Positions 19,453-27,029 are shown, numbered from the stretch's first letter. The stretch is 64,000 bases of DNA from Lachnoclostridium sp. An169 (GCF_002160525.1 NZ_NFKT01000020.1:1-64000), one strand, 5' to 3'. Numbers and translations are program-made. The notes: generated from the letters alone by a model not told the origin.

Positions 19453-20195
19453 TTTTCCTGCCTCCTTCTCTTCTTTCTCTTCTTCTTCTTTGAAGCCTTT
19501 CCGGAGATATAATCCTTCCTGTCAGGTATGTTCGCCAGGGTCGGTATTCCGAGGTATTTCTCAATATCGTCCTCCGACTTGATCGTATCGTTCAGGATCG
19601 TCATCAGCACGATGACTCCCGCCGCAAGCACAAAACCTGCAATCGCTCCGAGCATCACATTTTTCTTAAGGCTGGGGCTTGTCTGTGCCGTTGGCACTTC
19701 TCCCTCCTCAATGATCTTTGGTCCGACAATCTCCATCTGGTCTCCGATAAAATCGGAAGAAACCCTGGACAGGGTATCTACAATCTCCTTTGCCATCTGC
19801 GGATCGGAATTTGTCACCGTAAGTTCCAGAATCCGGGTATCTTCCGGATTGTTGATCGTCACATTGGACCGCAGTGTCCGGTAATCCATCTCCAGACCAA
19901 GTTCGTCAATCACATCCTCCAGTACTGTCCGGCTCTTGATCAGTATACTGTAGTCGCCGGTGAGCTGCGTGCCGATCTGAAGGTCTGCCAGTGAGGAGAG
20001 GGTCGTCTCCTTTGTAAGTACGAGCATTGTAGAAGTTGCACTATAGACCGGGGTAATCAGCAGCTTTGTATACGCGCCTGCGATCACGGCTCCTGCCACA
20101 AGCGCGGCCAGAATGATCAGTATTCTTTTCTTAAGAGCAAAAAACAGTTCTCTCAGATCAATCTCAATCTCATCCTCGTCATGTGTCTTTCCCAT
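19434..20195 (-). CDS. Capsule chain-length/kinase activator protein (CpsC/Wzz-like)
   Basis: The 253-residue polysaccharide co-polymerase has two helices, near residues 28-50 and 183-205. They flank an extracellular domain beginning VYSATSTMLVLTKETTLSS, which matches the Wzz pattern. The cytoplasmic tail ends in a strongly basic KKKKRKKRRRQEK run. The last codons overlap the kinase start, so the two are co-translated. It activates the kinase and sets the chain length of the capsule. Confidence 0.9.
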   Translation of the reverse strand: MGKTHDEDEIEIDLRELFFALKKRILIILAALVAGAVIAGAYTKLLITPVYSATSTMLVLTKETTLSSLADLQIGTQLTGDYSILIKSRTVLEDVIDELGLEMDYRTLRSNVTINNPEDTRILELTVTNSDPQMAKEIVDTLSRVSSDFIGDQMEIVGPKIIEEGEVPTAQTSPSLKKNVMLGAIAGFVLAAGVIVLMTILNDTIKSEDDIEKYLGIPTLANIPDRKDYISGKASKKKKRKKRRRQEKWQNKK

Positions 20196-20213
20196 ACCTT
20201 TTTTCCTTTTCTG

Positions 20214-20942
20214 TTATATTTTTTCATCTCGAATGATCTTCTCTGCGTTGCCCCGCAGGAGATTCCTCATATATCGCTGGTCCAGCTTTTTCCGCATCCA
20301 TCTGACCGCCGCTTCTGTCTCCGGCTTTCTCAATGTTACGTCATGCATATCTGTTCCCATAAAGTGTATGTACTGTTCCCGGAGCATTTTCCGGCACCAG
20401 CGGACTGTCTCATTCATCCAGTTTCCGGATACAGAAGAGAAATTCATCTGCATATAAGCCCCCTGTCCGGTCAGTTCCTCGAGCCGCTCTTCATCCCGCA
20501 GCGCCCGGTAGCGCTCCACATGGGCGAGAATCGGTGAAAAACCTTCCATCACCAGTGTCCGCACTGCACGGAGGATCTCAAGATAAGAGGCTCCCGGATA
20601 AAATTCTATGAGGACATAATGGCTGTCTGCCATGGTGAGAAGTTCTCCCTGTGCGATCATTCCCGGTACATTCTCGGAATAAAGGATCTCCTGTCCTGAA
20701 TGAATCCTGATCTCCAACCGTTTCTCCCGGCTCATTTTCTGAAGTTCTCCGCACAGCTCCCGGATTCTTTCCGGGCAGTTATTTTGAAACCTTCTGCTGT
20801 AATGAGGCGTTGCAATCACTTCCCGGATTCCCTGGTGTCTCGCTTCTTTCAACATATGTAACGCAGCTTCCGGAGAGGAAGCTCCGTCATCAATTCCCGG
20901 CAGAATATGGCTGTGTATGTCTATGATGTCTTCCACCCTCAT
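20214..20942 (-). CDS. CpsB-type PHP protein-tyrosine phosphatase
   Basis: The 242-residue metal-dependent phosphatase of the PHP fold has DIHSHILPGIDDGASS at the start, VIATPHY, and HVERYRAL and GTDMHD later, all metal ligands. It removes phosphate from the CpsD tyrosine tail. The first possible ATG (20978) is not supported by a ribosome site. The ATG at 20942 is very close to AGGAG, and a GTG at 20936 has the better 8-nt spacing, so the true start may be the GTG. It is the first gene of the capsule operon. Confidence 0.88.
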   Translation of the reverse strand: MRVEDIIDIHSHILPGIDDGASSPEAALHMLKEARHQGIREVIATPHYSRRFQNNCPERIRELCGELQKMSREKRLEIRIHSGQEILYSENVPGMIAQGELLTMADSHYVLIEFYPGASYLEILRAVRTLVMEGFSPILAHVERYRALRDEERLEELTGQGAYMQMNFSSVSGNWMNETVRWCRKMLREQYIHFMGTDMHDVTLRKPETEAAVRWMRKKLDQRYMRNLLRGNAEKIIRDEKI

Positions 20943-21111
20943 ATCTCCTTTGTTCCGGACGTATACTGCCAGGATCATTCTCTCCCGACTAATTCAGCCT
21001 TTTAATTAGCCGTAAGGTGGATATATCCGTATTACAATATACGCCAAAAGCTCAGAACCCTGTTAATTACAACCGGATGCTGACCTTTTCTGAAGTAAAA
21101 AAATATTATCT

Positions 21112-21146
21112 GAAAAAGCTGCACAATTTCTCACGCCTGCTTTTTC
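21112..21146 (-). promoter_or_regulatory. Hairpin in the capsule leader RNA
   Basis: In the about 200-nt leader, GAAAAAGC pairs exactly with GCTTTTTC across a 19-nt loop, and an AT-rich stretch with a T7 run follows on the minus strand shortly after. It could be a leader attenuator for the capsule operon. Only the symmetry is seen. The rest of the 332-nt gap between cpsB and spoVAE holds the promoter and a C10 tract. Confidence 0.35.
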
Positions 21147-21154
21147 ACTAAACA

Positions 21155-21184
21155 AGAATAACACCTCTCTACAGGAAAAGTCAA
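21155..21184 (-). promoter_or_regulatory. Sigma-A promoter of the capsule operon
   Basis: On the minus strand TTGACT (21179-21184) and TATTCT (21155-21160) are separated by 18 nt. It is the only good promoter seen between spoVAE and the phosphatase gene. Together with the continuous minus-strand order it suggests a single long capsule transcript. Confidence 0.6.
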
Positions 21185-21249
21185 TAGCTTAACATTCTTT
21201 TTACGTAATTCGACCCGGTTCTTACCATGTATGCACAGCTTAGGTTTTA

Positions 21250-21259
21250 CCCCCCCCCC
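21250..21259. repeat. C10 homopolymer tract
   Basis: Ten C residues (G10 on the minus strand) lie 65 bp upstream of the capsule -35 box and 15 nt past the spoVAE stop. Tracts of this length are prone to slipped-strand length change. It does not fall inside a coding frame, so any effect would be on transcription or RNA stability. Confidence 0.6.
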
Positions 21260-21274
21260 TAAATTTACACACAT

Positions 21275-21631
21275 CTACTTCTTCATCTTCGGTTCGAAAA
21301 TAAACGACGCCAGATATCCGAATATCAGTGCTGCTGATATTCCCACTGCGCTCGCTTTGAATCCTCCCATGAAGATTCCGATAAATCCGTGTTCATCTAC
21401 TGCTTCTTTCACCCCCTGCCACAGGGTGTTTCCGAATCCCAGCAGCGGCACACCCGCCCCGGAACCGGCGAACTCCTTAAAGGGTTCATAGATATTGCAG
21501 AATCCCAGCACAGCGCCGGTACATACAAGGAGCACCATGACTCTTCCGGGCATCAGTTTTGTCCGGTCCAACAGGATCTGCACTGCCGCACAGATCAGCC
21601 CTCCGGTGATAAACGCGATAACATATTCCAT
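21275..21631 (-). CDS. spoVAE: Stage V sporulation protein AE
   Basis: The 118-residue integral membrane protein has SpoVAE sequence: MEYVIAFITGGLICAAVQIL at the start, then GAGVPLLGFGNTLWQGV and FGYLASFIFEPKMKK at the end. It is part of the inner-membrane channel that moves dipicolinic acid into the forespore and out during germination. The longer frame upstream is not protein-like, and this ATG follows a GGCGGGAAAAAG-type site. It follows spoVAD by 25 nt. Confidence 0.92.
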   Translation of the reverse strand: MEYVIAFITGGLICAAVQILLDRTKLMPGRVMVLLVCTGAVLGFCNIYEPFKEFAGSGAGVPLLGFGNTLWQGVKEAVDEHGFIGIFMGGFKASAVGISAALIFGYLASFIFEPKMKK

Positions 21632-21656
21632 CTTTTTCCCGCCTTTCCATTGATTT

Positions 21657-22688
21657 TCAGTTATTTTCGCAGTGCTCGAGCACAATGCCGTGGGCGATTC
21701 CCGGCACGCTTGCGCCTTCGTTGTAGCTCACGGTAGACATGAGCGCCCCGGTGGGTACGAACAGCACTCTCTTCCATTCTCCCTTTTCAAGTTCAGGCAG
21801 AATAAAAGAGGCGAGTGTCACCGCCGCACAGCCGCAGCCGCTCCCTCCGGCGTGGGTATCCTGGGTCTCCTGGTCGAAAATTGTCATACCGCAGTCGATA
21901 TGTTTCTTCCTTATATTATATCCTTTCCCTTTTACCAGATCGAAAAGGATAGACTGCCCCACGTATCCCAGATCTCCGGTTATGATCTTGTCGTAGTCTT
22001 CCGCTGTTCTTCCCAGGTCTTTAAAATTCTGCACGATTGTATCCATCGCCGCGGGAGCCATACAGGCGCCCATATTCTGGGAATCTTTCAGGCCGTAGTC
22101 CACGATCTTCCCTACTGTAACCGCAGTGATCTTTACGTGGCTTTTCAGCGTCCCGTTTTCCGCACCTACAAGGAAAGCTCCGCTTCCGGTCACGGTCCAG
22201 TGCGCAGACAGCGGTCTCTGGCTGGCATACCCCAGCGGAAAGCGAAATTCTTTTTCTGCACTTCCGAAATGGCTGGATGTGACGGCGAGCATATATTTCC
22301 CGTACCCCGCAGCCGCGCTCATGGCGGCAAGTGCCAGAGCTTCCCCGGATGTGGAGCAGGCGCCGTACAGACCGAACATGGGAATCTGCAGTGCCTCCAC
22401 GCCCATAGAGGTGGCGATTCCCTGGCGGAGCAGATCTCCTCCGAAGAGATAGCGCACCTCATCTGCGGTTACATGTGCTTTTCCCAGTGCCAGGACGCAG
22501 GCTTCCTTCTGCATGTTGCTCTCCGCCTCCTCCCAGGTGTCCGCCCCGAAGAGATCGTCCTGATTCGTCATGTCAAACAGTTTGCCCAGAGGTCCTTCTG
22601 CTTCCTTGCTCCCCACCACGGAGGCTGCGCTTAAGATATAGGGCGCCCGTGCAAATACCAGACTCTGGCTTCCTCTTATCTGATCCAT
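21657..22688 (-). CDS. spoVAD: Stage V sporulation protein AD
   Basis: The 343-residue thiolase-fold protein binds dipicolinic acid in the SpoVA channel. Landmarks are GLYGACSTSGEALALAAM near the former thiolase active site, FPLGYASQRPLSAHWTVTGS, and HAGGSGCGCAAV near the end. The open frame extends about 40 codons upstream without a ribosome site. The ATG at 22688 has GGGGAT at good spacing. In relatives it follows spoVAC directly; here spoVAC lies divergently upstream. Confidence 0.93.
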   Translation of the reverse strand: MDQIRGSQSLVFARAPYILSAASVVGSKEAEGPLGKLFDMTNQDDLFGADTWEEAESNMQKEACVLALGKAHVTADEVRYLFGGDLLRQGIATSMGVEALQIPMFGLYGACSTSGEALALAAMSAAAGYGKYMLAVTSSHFGSAEKEFRFPLGYASQRPLSAHWTVTGSGAFLVGAENGTLKSHVKITAVTVGKIVDYGLKDSQNMGACMAPAAMDTIVQNFKDLGRTAEDYDKIITGDLGYVGQSILFDLVKGKGYNIRKKHIDCGMTIFDQETQDTHAGGSGCGCAAVTLASFILPELEKGEWKRVLFVPTGALMSTVSYNEGASVPGIAHGIVLEHCENN

Positions 22689-22883
22689 AAGTAATCCCCG
22701 TTTCTTCATATTTAATATTTCTGTTTTAATATTTCTGTTTCGTGTTTTATTATCCGCAGGCTTCCCGGAATTTATCCATAGAATTTTCCCCATCATTCCT
22801 CTGCGCATATTTTCATACTTTCCGGATACTATAAAGAGCAGGAAGAATATATTTCTGCCGAGATCGGTAAGGAGGGAGTTTTA

Positions 22884-23348
22884 TTGGATAACATACAGAA
22901 AATGAAACAGGAAAAGCAGTACGAGGAATATGTAAAAAAGAAAACGCCGAGGCATAATGTCTGGCTTAACATGCTCAAGGCATTTCTGCTCGGCGGACTG
23001 ATCTGCCTGATCGGCCAGGCCATCACCCACTACTGCGAAACACAGGGGCTTGGAAGCGAGGAGACAGCCGCCTGGACATCCCTGGCACTGGTGTTCTTAA
23101 GCGTGGTTCTCACGGGAACCGGCATCTATCCGCGCCTGGCGAAATGGGGCGGCGCCGGAGCGCTCGTTCCGATCACCGGATTCGCCAATTCGGTGGCGGC
23201 GCCTTCCATCGAATATAAGAAGGAAGGGCAGGTATTCGGCATCGGATGCAAGATCTTCACCATCGCCGGACCGGTGATCCTCTACGGGATCGTCACCAGT
23301 TGGGCGCTGGGGCTGATATACTGGGTGTGGGGGCTGGTTATAAGATAG
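22884..23348 (+). CDS. spoVAC: Stage V sporulation protein AC, inverted relative to the rest of spoVA
   Basis: The 154-residue membrane protein with SpoVAC landmarks (LNMLKAFLLGGLICLIGQAI, GAGALVPITGFANSVAAP, IEYKKEGQVFGIGCKIF) is the mechanosensitive-type channel subunit for dipicolinic acid. The start is a TTG preceded by a strong GGAGGGAG site at 7-nt spacing. All other spoVA and spoIIA genes here are on the minus strand, so the usual VAB-VAC-VAD operon is broken. It ends at an 18-bp perfect palindrome. Confidence 0.93.
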   Translation: MDNIQKMKQEKQYEEYVKKKTPRHNVWLNMLKAFLLGGLICLIGQAITHYCETQGLGSEETAAWTSLALVFLSVVLTGTGIYPRLAKWGGAGALVPITGFANSVAAPSIEYKKEGQVFGIGCKIFTIAGPVILYGIVTSWALGLIYWVWGLVIR

Positions 23349-23365
23349 GCGCCCTATAGGGCGCC
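23348..23365. terminator. 18-bp perfect palindrome between convergent genes
   Basis: GGCGCCCTATAGGGCGCC starts at the last base of the spoVAC stop and ends 2 nt before the stop of the nuclease gene. It can form a very stable hairpin from either strand. There is no long T run after it. It most likely separates the convergent transcripts. Confidence 0.55.
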
Positions 23366-23367
23366 AC

Positions 23368-24021
23368 TTAGCTTTTATGATATATATAATTATCTAAACA
23401 AATTAATTGGCTTATATCATCTGGTAAAGTGATATTATTAAGATTTAATCCTTTTGCCACATGCTTCACCGTAAAATAAGTTGTATCACTAATGTTTTTT
23501 TCAAGAATCGCCAAAACCTGCGAAGGTGCAATTGTTAGCTTTTTGATATCTTCAAGCAACGCGGAAGATGGAACATACACGTCCTCTTCCTGTCTCAATC
23601 CAAGACAAAAATTGACGCCACCTATTAGTTTATCTACAAAAAGATAGGGCCTGACACCATTATAATCCCCACTGATTTTTGTTATTTTTGTTATATCCAT
23701 CAACACGGGCAGTGCCGCTAATTTTAATTGAGTTGTTCCGTCTGGCTTAAATCTAAATTCATGCGTGCCTAATTTATTTTCTATGCATTTTCTATAGAAA
23801 TTTTGGGACTGATTATGTAACACATTACCATTCTTATCTATTAATTCCAATCCAGTCAAATGCTGATAATTTCTCTCATGAAAAACAACTTCTATATATC
23901 TAATTTTATTGTCTCTTCGTTCTCGGTAAATAATAATCAATTTCTTATTCAGAAGCTTTTTCTGATATTGTTTGGCACAATTTAAAACTTTTTTTCTTGC
24001 ATCTTCTTTCGTAAATTGCAT
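23368..24021 (-). CDS. PBECR4-like nuclease-domain protein (candidate toxin)
   Basis: The 217-residue protein resembles PBECR4-domain proteins (Barnase-EndoU-ColicinE5/D-RelE-like nuclease group). Segments shared with that family, by recall, are YIEVVFHERNYQHLTGLELI, NFYRKCIENK, FRFKPDGTTQLKLAALPVLM, SGDYNGVRPYLFVDKLIGGV and SALLEDIKKLT. No signal peptide or membrane helix is seen. It is markedly AT-rich among GC-rich sporulation genes, a sign of transfer. It has its own promoter and a leader of three tandem hairpin repeats plus a terminator-like hairpin, the layout of an RNA-antitoxin pair. The catalytic residues were not identified with certainty; the function is inferred. Confidence 0.65.
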   Translation of the reverse strand: MQFTKEDARKKVLNCAKQYQKKLLNKKLIIIYRERRDNKIRYIEVVFHERNYQHLTGLELIDKNGNVLHNQSQNFYRKCIENKLGTHEFRFKPDGTTQLKLAALPVLMDITKITKISGDYNGVRPYLFVDKLIGGVNFCLGLRQEEDVYVPSSALLEDIKKLTIAPSQVLAILEKNISDTTYFTVKHVAKGLNLNNITLPDDISQLICLDNYIYHKS

Positions 24022-24050
24022 AACCTCACTGAAAACTCCTATATAAATTC

Positions 24051-24093
24051 AAAGAGAGAGTAATAACACCATTGTGCTACATACCCTCTCTTT
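24051..24093 (-). terminator. Terminator-like hairpin between RNA repeats and nuclease gene
   Basis: On the minus strand AAAGAGAG (24086-24093) pairs exactly with CTCTCTTT (24051-24058) around a 27-nt loop. It stands between the RNA repeats and the nuclease ribosome site. Only a weak T-rich stretch follows, so read-through would be expected. In type III toxin-antitoxin loci such a leaky terminator sets the RNA-to-toxin ratio. Confidence 0.45.
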
Positions 24094-24100
24094 ATGGCTA

Positions 24101-24240
24101 ATTTTAGTGTTGTCTGCCAACGACCAGCAAACTGCTGGTATACATGCCGGATTTTAGTGTTGTCCGCCAACGGTCAATCCTGTGACTGACGAGCATTTCA
24201 GATTTAAGTGTTAGCCCACTAAGAAAAGCACGCTTTTCTT
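24101..24240 (-). ncRNA. Tandem-repeat leader RNA, candidate RNA antitoxin
   Basis: Three repeats of about 50 nt begin (plus-strand left edges) at 24101, 24151 and 24202. Read on the minus strand, two share the core GTTGGCRGACAACACTAAAAT; the first-transcribed copy is the divergent TTAGTGGGCTAACACTTAAAT. Each core can form a 4-bp hairpin (GTTG/CAAC, or TTAG/CTAA), and the pairing is kept by compensating changes. The segments between cores (28-29 nt) differ. The 5' end has a 9-bp hairpin (24221-24240). This is a structured RNA ahead of the nuclease gene. Alternatives are a regulatory leader or a protein-binding repeat. Confidence 0.55.
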
Positions 24241-24247
24241 TATCTAT

Positions 24248-24276
24248 AATATATCCAGAGAATTTTGTTTTGTCAA
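24248..24276 (-). promoter_or_regulatory. Strong sigma-A promoter of the repeat RNA/nuclease cassette
   Basis: On the minus strand TTGACA (24271-24276) and TATATT (24248-24253) have the optimal 17-nt spacer. The expected start, about 24241, places the first hairpin at the very 5' end of the RNA. It lies right after the spoVAB stop, so the cassette is independently and probably constitutively expressed. Confidence 0.7.
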
Positions 24277-24302
24277 CACGTATTTAAAAGAAAAATTTCC
24301 CG

Positions 24303-24725
24303 TTACCACCCCCGCCAGAAGAACAGCCCTGCCCCCAGTCCTTTCCCCAACGCCATACTGATCACGAACGCAGTCATGTACCGCACGATCTTCAGCCTTC
24401 TCATAAAGACCGGGTACACGTTGAGGATCTCTGCCAGGGCCATAGCCCAACAGCCGGTAAATATTCCCGCAAATATGCCATAGACGGCAAACAGCGGATC
24501 GCCAAGGGGAATCCGGATCTGAAATACATAGACCAGATTCCCCAGGATTCCGCCCAGGGCAACGCAGTCTTCATAAAGAAGGATATGTTCTCCCGTGTGG
24601 GTCCGGTCGGCAAAATCCGCCACCACGCCAAGCTCCACAATAAAGGAAAACAGCCCTGCCGCCACTGCCACGCCTCCGCTAATTCCGATCACTGCCAGGA
24701 GGCACTGTGCTGCCCATTCCCACAT
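24303..24725 (-). CDS. spoVAB: Stage V sporulation protein AB
   Basis: The 140-residue membrane protein of SpoVAB type starts MWEWAAQCLLAVIGISGGVA, has GGILGNLVYVFQIRIPLG mid-protein and three or four helices. It is needed for dipicolinic acid uptake into spores. The frame is open 11 codons upstream inside spoVAA; the ATG at 24725 is the likely start and overlaps spoVAA by 47 nt. Next downstream is the transferred nuclease cassette instead of spoVAC. Confidence 0.88.
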   Translation of the reverse strand: MWEWAAQCLLAVIGISGGVAVAAGLFSFIVELGVVADFADRTHTGEHILLYEDCVALGGILGNLVYVFQIRIPLGDPLFAVYGIFAGIFTGCWAMALAEILNVYPVFMRRLKIVRYMTAFVISMALGKGLGAGLFFWRGW

Positions 24726-25350
24726 CGATCTCCTCTCCTTTCCTTGCCGAGTCCTCAATCAGGGTTGTCTGGATATCATTTTCATACAGCCGCATCTGCA
24801 CTTCCATGGGCGTCGGATCCACGGTAAAGCGCTTCTTTCCGAAATGGTTGAAAAAGATGAGGATGCCGGCCGTCAGCCCTATGGAATAGGAGATCTCCAG
24901 AACCGTGAAGCCATCCGAAGGAGTCCCTGTCACCAGTTCGTGAATCTGGTCGAAAAGCTTCGTCACATCCACATCGTTATTGAAAGCCATAATGGAGAAT
25001 GCCGAGCCGAAGAATGTCACCACCGCCACAAACACGGCTTTGAGGATGTGCCAGAAAAAAGCAGGAGTTTTCTGATCCTCGTAAGTGATAATGATATCCG
25101 TCTCCCCCAGATTCTGCACCTCCGCCTCCGGGTATACTTCATGGATGCACTCGATGACCCGCAGAATCGAGACCACGCATCTCTGCTGCCCGGTCTTTTT
25201 CATTTTCACGATTTTAAGCGCGCGCACCCTCGCCAGGACCGCCCGGTTCGTACACTCGATGGAGAGGATATCTCCCAGGGTAACGTCCGGCTTTGTGACT
25301 TCCACATCCCGGTCTCCCTTAATATAAAGAGTCACTGCATTCGCTGACAT
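24679..25350 (-). CDS. spoVAA: Stage V sporulation protein AA
   Basis: The 223-residue SpoVAA protein has a soluble N-terminal domain (VTLYIKGDRDVEV, VTLGDILSIECTNRAVLARV) and two helices after residue 110 (HILKAVFVAVVTFFGSAF and a second near 155-175). It is a component of the spore dipicolinic acid channel. Its start overlaps the small membrane ORF upstream, and its end overlaps spoVAB, so translation is coupled. Confidence 0.9.
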   Translation of the reverse strand: MSANAVTLYIKGDRDVEVTKPDVTLGDILSIECTNRAVLARVRALKIVKMKKTGQQRCVVSILRVIECIHEVYPEAEVQNLGETDIIITYEDQKTPAFFWHILKAVFVAVVTFFGSAFSIMAFNNDVDVTKLFDQIHELVTGTPSDGFTVLEISYSIGLTAGILIFFNHFGKKRFTVDPTPMEVQMRLYENDIQTTLIEDSARKGEEIDVGMGSTVPPGSDRN

Positions 25351-25495
25351 ACTCTTCCACCTCCGGTTCCCGGATCAGAAATCCTTCGTCACTGGGCTGC
25401 TGAGGCGAGCTCAGATAGTAGAGGATCCCGACAACCACTGCCGCCAGGACAATGACCAGCAGGCAGATCCACACTTTTCTGCGTCCGTTTTCCAT
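25319..25495 (-). CDS. Small single-helix membrane protein between sigF and spoVAA
   Basis: The 58-residue protein starts MENGRRKVWICLLVIVLAAV, has one transmembrane helix (about residues 8-28) and an acidic tail. The last 32 nt overlap the spoVAA start, which argues for a coupled real gene of the sporulation operon. No family is recognised; a sporulation role is inferred from position only. Confidence 0.6.
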   Translation of the reverse strand: MENGRRKVWICLLVIVLAAVVVGILYYLSSPQQPSDEGFLIREPEVEEYVSECSDSLY

Positions 25496-25567
25496 ATCTT
25501 CTCTACATCCTTTCCGCATATTCTCTGTGTGTTATCTATTATCCGGATTTTCCCGGAAAATATGTGA

Positions 25568-26284
25568 TCATCGGGACATTTTGCGCAGATTTTCAATGAT
25601 CCGCTTCTCCATCCGGGATACCTGGACCTGAGAGATGCCCATGATCTTTCCCACATCGGACTGGGTGCGGTCGGCAAAGTAGCGCAGATATATGAGCTGC
25701 CTTTCTCTGGAGTTAAGAGTCTCCAGGAGCTGTCTGAGCAGCATCAGGTCCAGAATTTTGTCTTCTTTTCTTTCTTTTTCCTCGATTTTATCGAGAAGGC
25801 GGACCTCGCTGCCCTCTTTCTGGTGAACCGGGCGGTACAGGGATTCCACCTCACCGCCTGCCTCCATGGCCTGTACGATCTCCTCTTTGTCCACGTTCAT
25901 CTCGCAGGAAAGCTCGTCCAGGGTAGGTTCCCTCCCCAGTCTGTCGGTGAGCCGTTCCCTTGCCTGGAAACTTTTGTAGGCCAGTTCTTTCAGGGACCGG
26001 CTCACCTTGATCATCCCGTCGTCGCGCAGGAACCGCTTGATCTCTCCGGAGATCATGGGGACTGCGTAGGTGGAAAATTTCACATCATAGGATATGTCAA
26101 ATTTGTCGATGGCTTTCAGAAGGCCGATACTTCCGATCTGGAAAAGGTCCTCCGCCTCGGCGCCGCGCCCGTAAAACCGCTTCACCACACACCAGACAAG
26201 GCCCACATTTTCTTCCACAAGCTGTTCTCTTGCTTCTTTATCCCCGTCGTGTGATTTCCTGATCAAAGCGATTGTGTGGTCCAT
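25568..26284 (-). CDS. sigF: Sporulation sigma factor F
   Basis: The 238-residue sigma-70 family factor for early forespore transcription has region 2 with AEDLFQIGSIGLLKAIDKFD and KFSTYAVPMISGEIKRFLRD, region 3 near LTDRLGREPTLDELSCEM, and region 4 ending SQVQVSRMEKRIIENLRKM. A long upstream open extension belongs to another frame of spoIIAB. The ATG at 26284 overlaps the spoIIAB end, the normal arrangement. Confidence 0.95.
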   Translation of the reverse strand: MDHTIALIRKSHDGDKEAREQLVEENVGLVWCVVKRFYGRGAEAEDLFQIGSIGLLKAIDKFDISYDVKFSTYAVPMISGEIKRFLRDDGMIKVSRSLKELAYKSFQARERLTDRLGREPTLDELSCEMNVDKEEIVQAMEAGGEVESLYRPVHQKEGSEVRLLDKIEEKERKEDKILDLMLLRQLLETLNSRERQLIYLRYFADRTQSDVGKIMGISQVQVSRMEKRIIENLRKMSR

Positions 26285-26718
26285 AACTCCCTTCCTTTTC
26301 CCACGGTTTTCTTCATCTTCACTCTTGTTCCCTTTCCCTGCTCCGACTCGACTTCCACACTGTCCATGAATGCTTCCATAAATGCAAATCCCATGCCTGA
26401 GCGGTCCTGCTCCGGTTTGCTTGTATACATGGGGCGCATGGCCTCTTCCACATCCCGGATACCACAGCCCCGGTCGCTGACTTCCACGTACAGCACGTTG
26501 TCCTCGATCCGGCAGCGGATGCACACTTTCTCCGTCTCACTGTCATACCCGTGGATAATGGCATTTGTCACCGCTTCCGAGACCGCGGTCTTGACATCCG
26601 CCACCTCTTCCACCGTTGGGTTTAACTGTGTCATAAAGGACGCCACCGCCACCCTGGCAAATCCCTCGTTTGCCGACCTGCTGTCAAATCTGATCTCCAT
26701 TTCATTGGTATTTTTCAT
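26263..26718 (-). CDS. spoIIAB: Anti-sigma F factor / serine kinase
   Basis: The 151-residue GHKL-fold kinase has the N box EAVTNAIIHGY, and the G1 and G2 regions VEVSDRGCGI and DRSGMGFAFMEAF. It holds sigma F inactive and phosphorylates SpoIIAA. It overlaps both neighbours by a few nt, keeping the spoIIAA-spoIIAB-sigF operon in its classical form. Confidence 0.95.
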   Translation of the reverse strand: MKNTNEMEIRFDSRSANEGFARVAVASFMTQLNPTVEEVADVKTAVSEAVTNAIIHGYDSETEKVCIRCRIEDNVLYVEVSDRGCGIRDVEEAMRPMYTSKPEQDRSGMGFAFMEAFMDSVEVESEQGKGTRVKMKKTVGKGRELWTTQSL

Positions 26719-27029
26719 GGCTTCTCCTCCTCATATATCTGCATGATTTTTGCGGCTCCCGAGAGAGTAAGGATCTTGCGGATCCTCTCGTTTGCGTGAA
26801 CTGCCCAGACCTCTCCCCCGATCAGACAGATTGTCTTATACCTTCCCATTATTACCCCTATTCCGGAACTGTCCATAAAATCTGTTTTCTCGAAATCAAA
26901 GATCACATACTTGATGTGATTCCGGTCGATCACCGCGTCCGCCTCCTTCTTCATCTCTTCTGCGTTGTGATGATCCACCTCTTTCGGCAGATAGATCGTC
27001 AGACAGTTCTCCTGCACCTGATATTTCAT
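26715..27029 (-). CDS. spoIIAA: Anti-sigma F factor antagonist
   Basis: The 104-residue STAS-domain protein has the phosphorylatable serine in FMDSSGIGVIMGRYK. When dephosphorylated (by SpoIIE) it frees sigma F from SpoIIAB. The upstream open extension is not protein-like, and GGAGGAG lies at good spacing before the ATG at 27029. It is the first gene of the operon. Confidence 0.95.
   Translation of the reverse strand: MKYQVQENCLTIYLPKEVDHHNAEEMKKEADAVIDRNHIKYVIFDFEKTDFMDSSGIGVIMGRYKTICLIGGEVWAVHANERIRKILTLSGAAKIMQIYEEEKP

Noticed and set aside
21672..22634. 320-codon plus-strand ORF opposite spoVAD
   Set aside because: It is antisense to a well-matched conserved gene and its sequence has no recognisable motif; a shadow of GC-rich codon use.
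24101..24240. CRISPR array (repeat cores about 21 nt with 28-29-nt spacers)
   Set aside because: Only three units, one strongly diverged with compensating hairpin changes, no cas genes, and a dedicated promoter leading into a nuclease gene; an RNA-repeat leader fits better.
26285..26524. 80-codon N-terminal extension of sigF
   Set aside because: It lies within spoIIAB in another frame; the normal SigF length starts at 26284.
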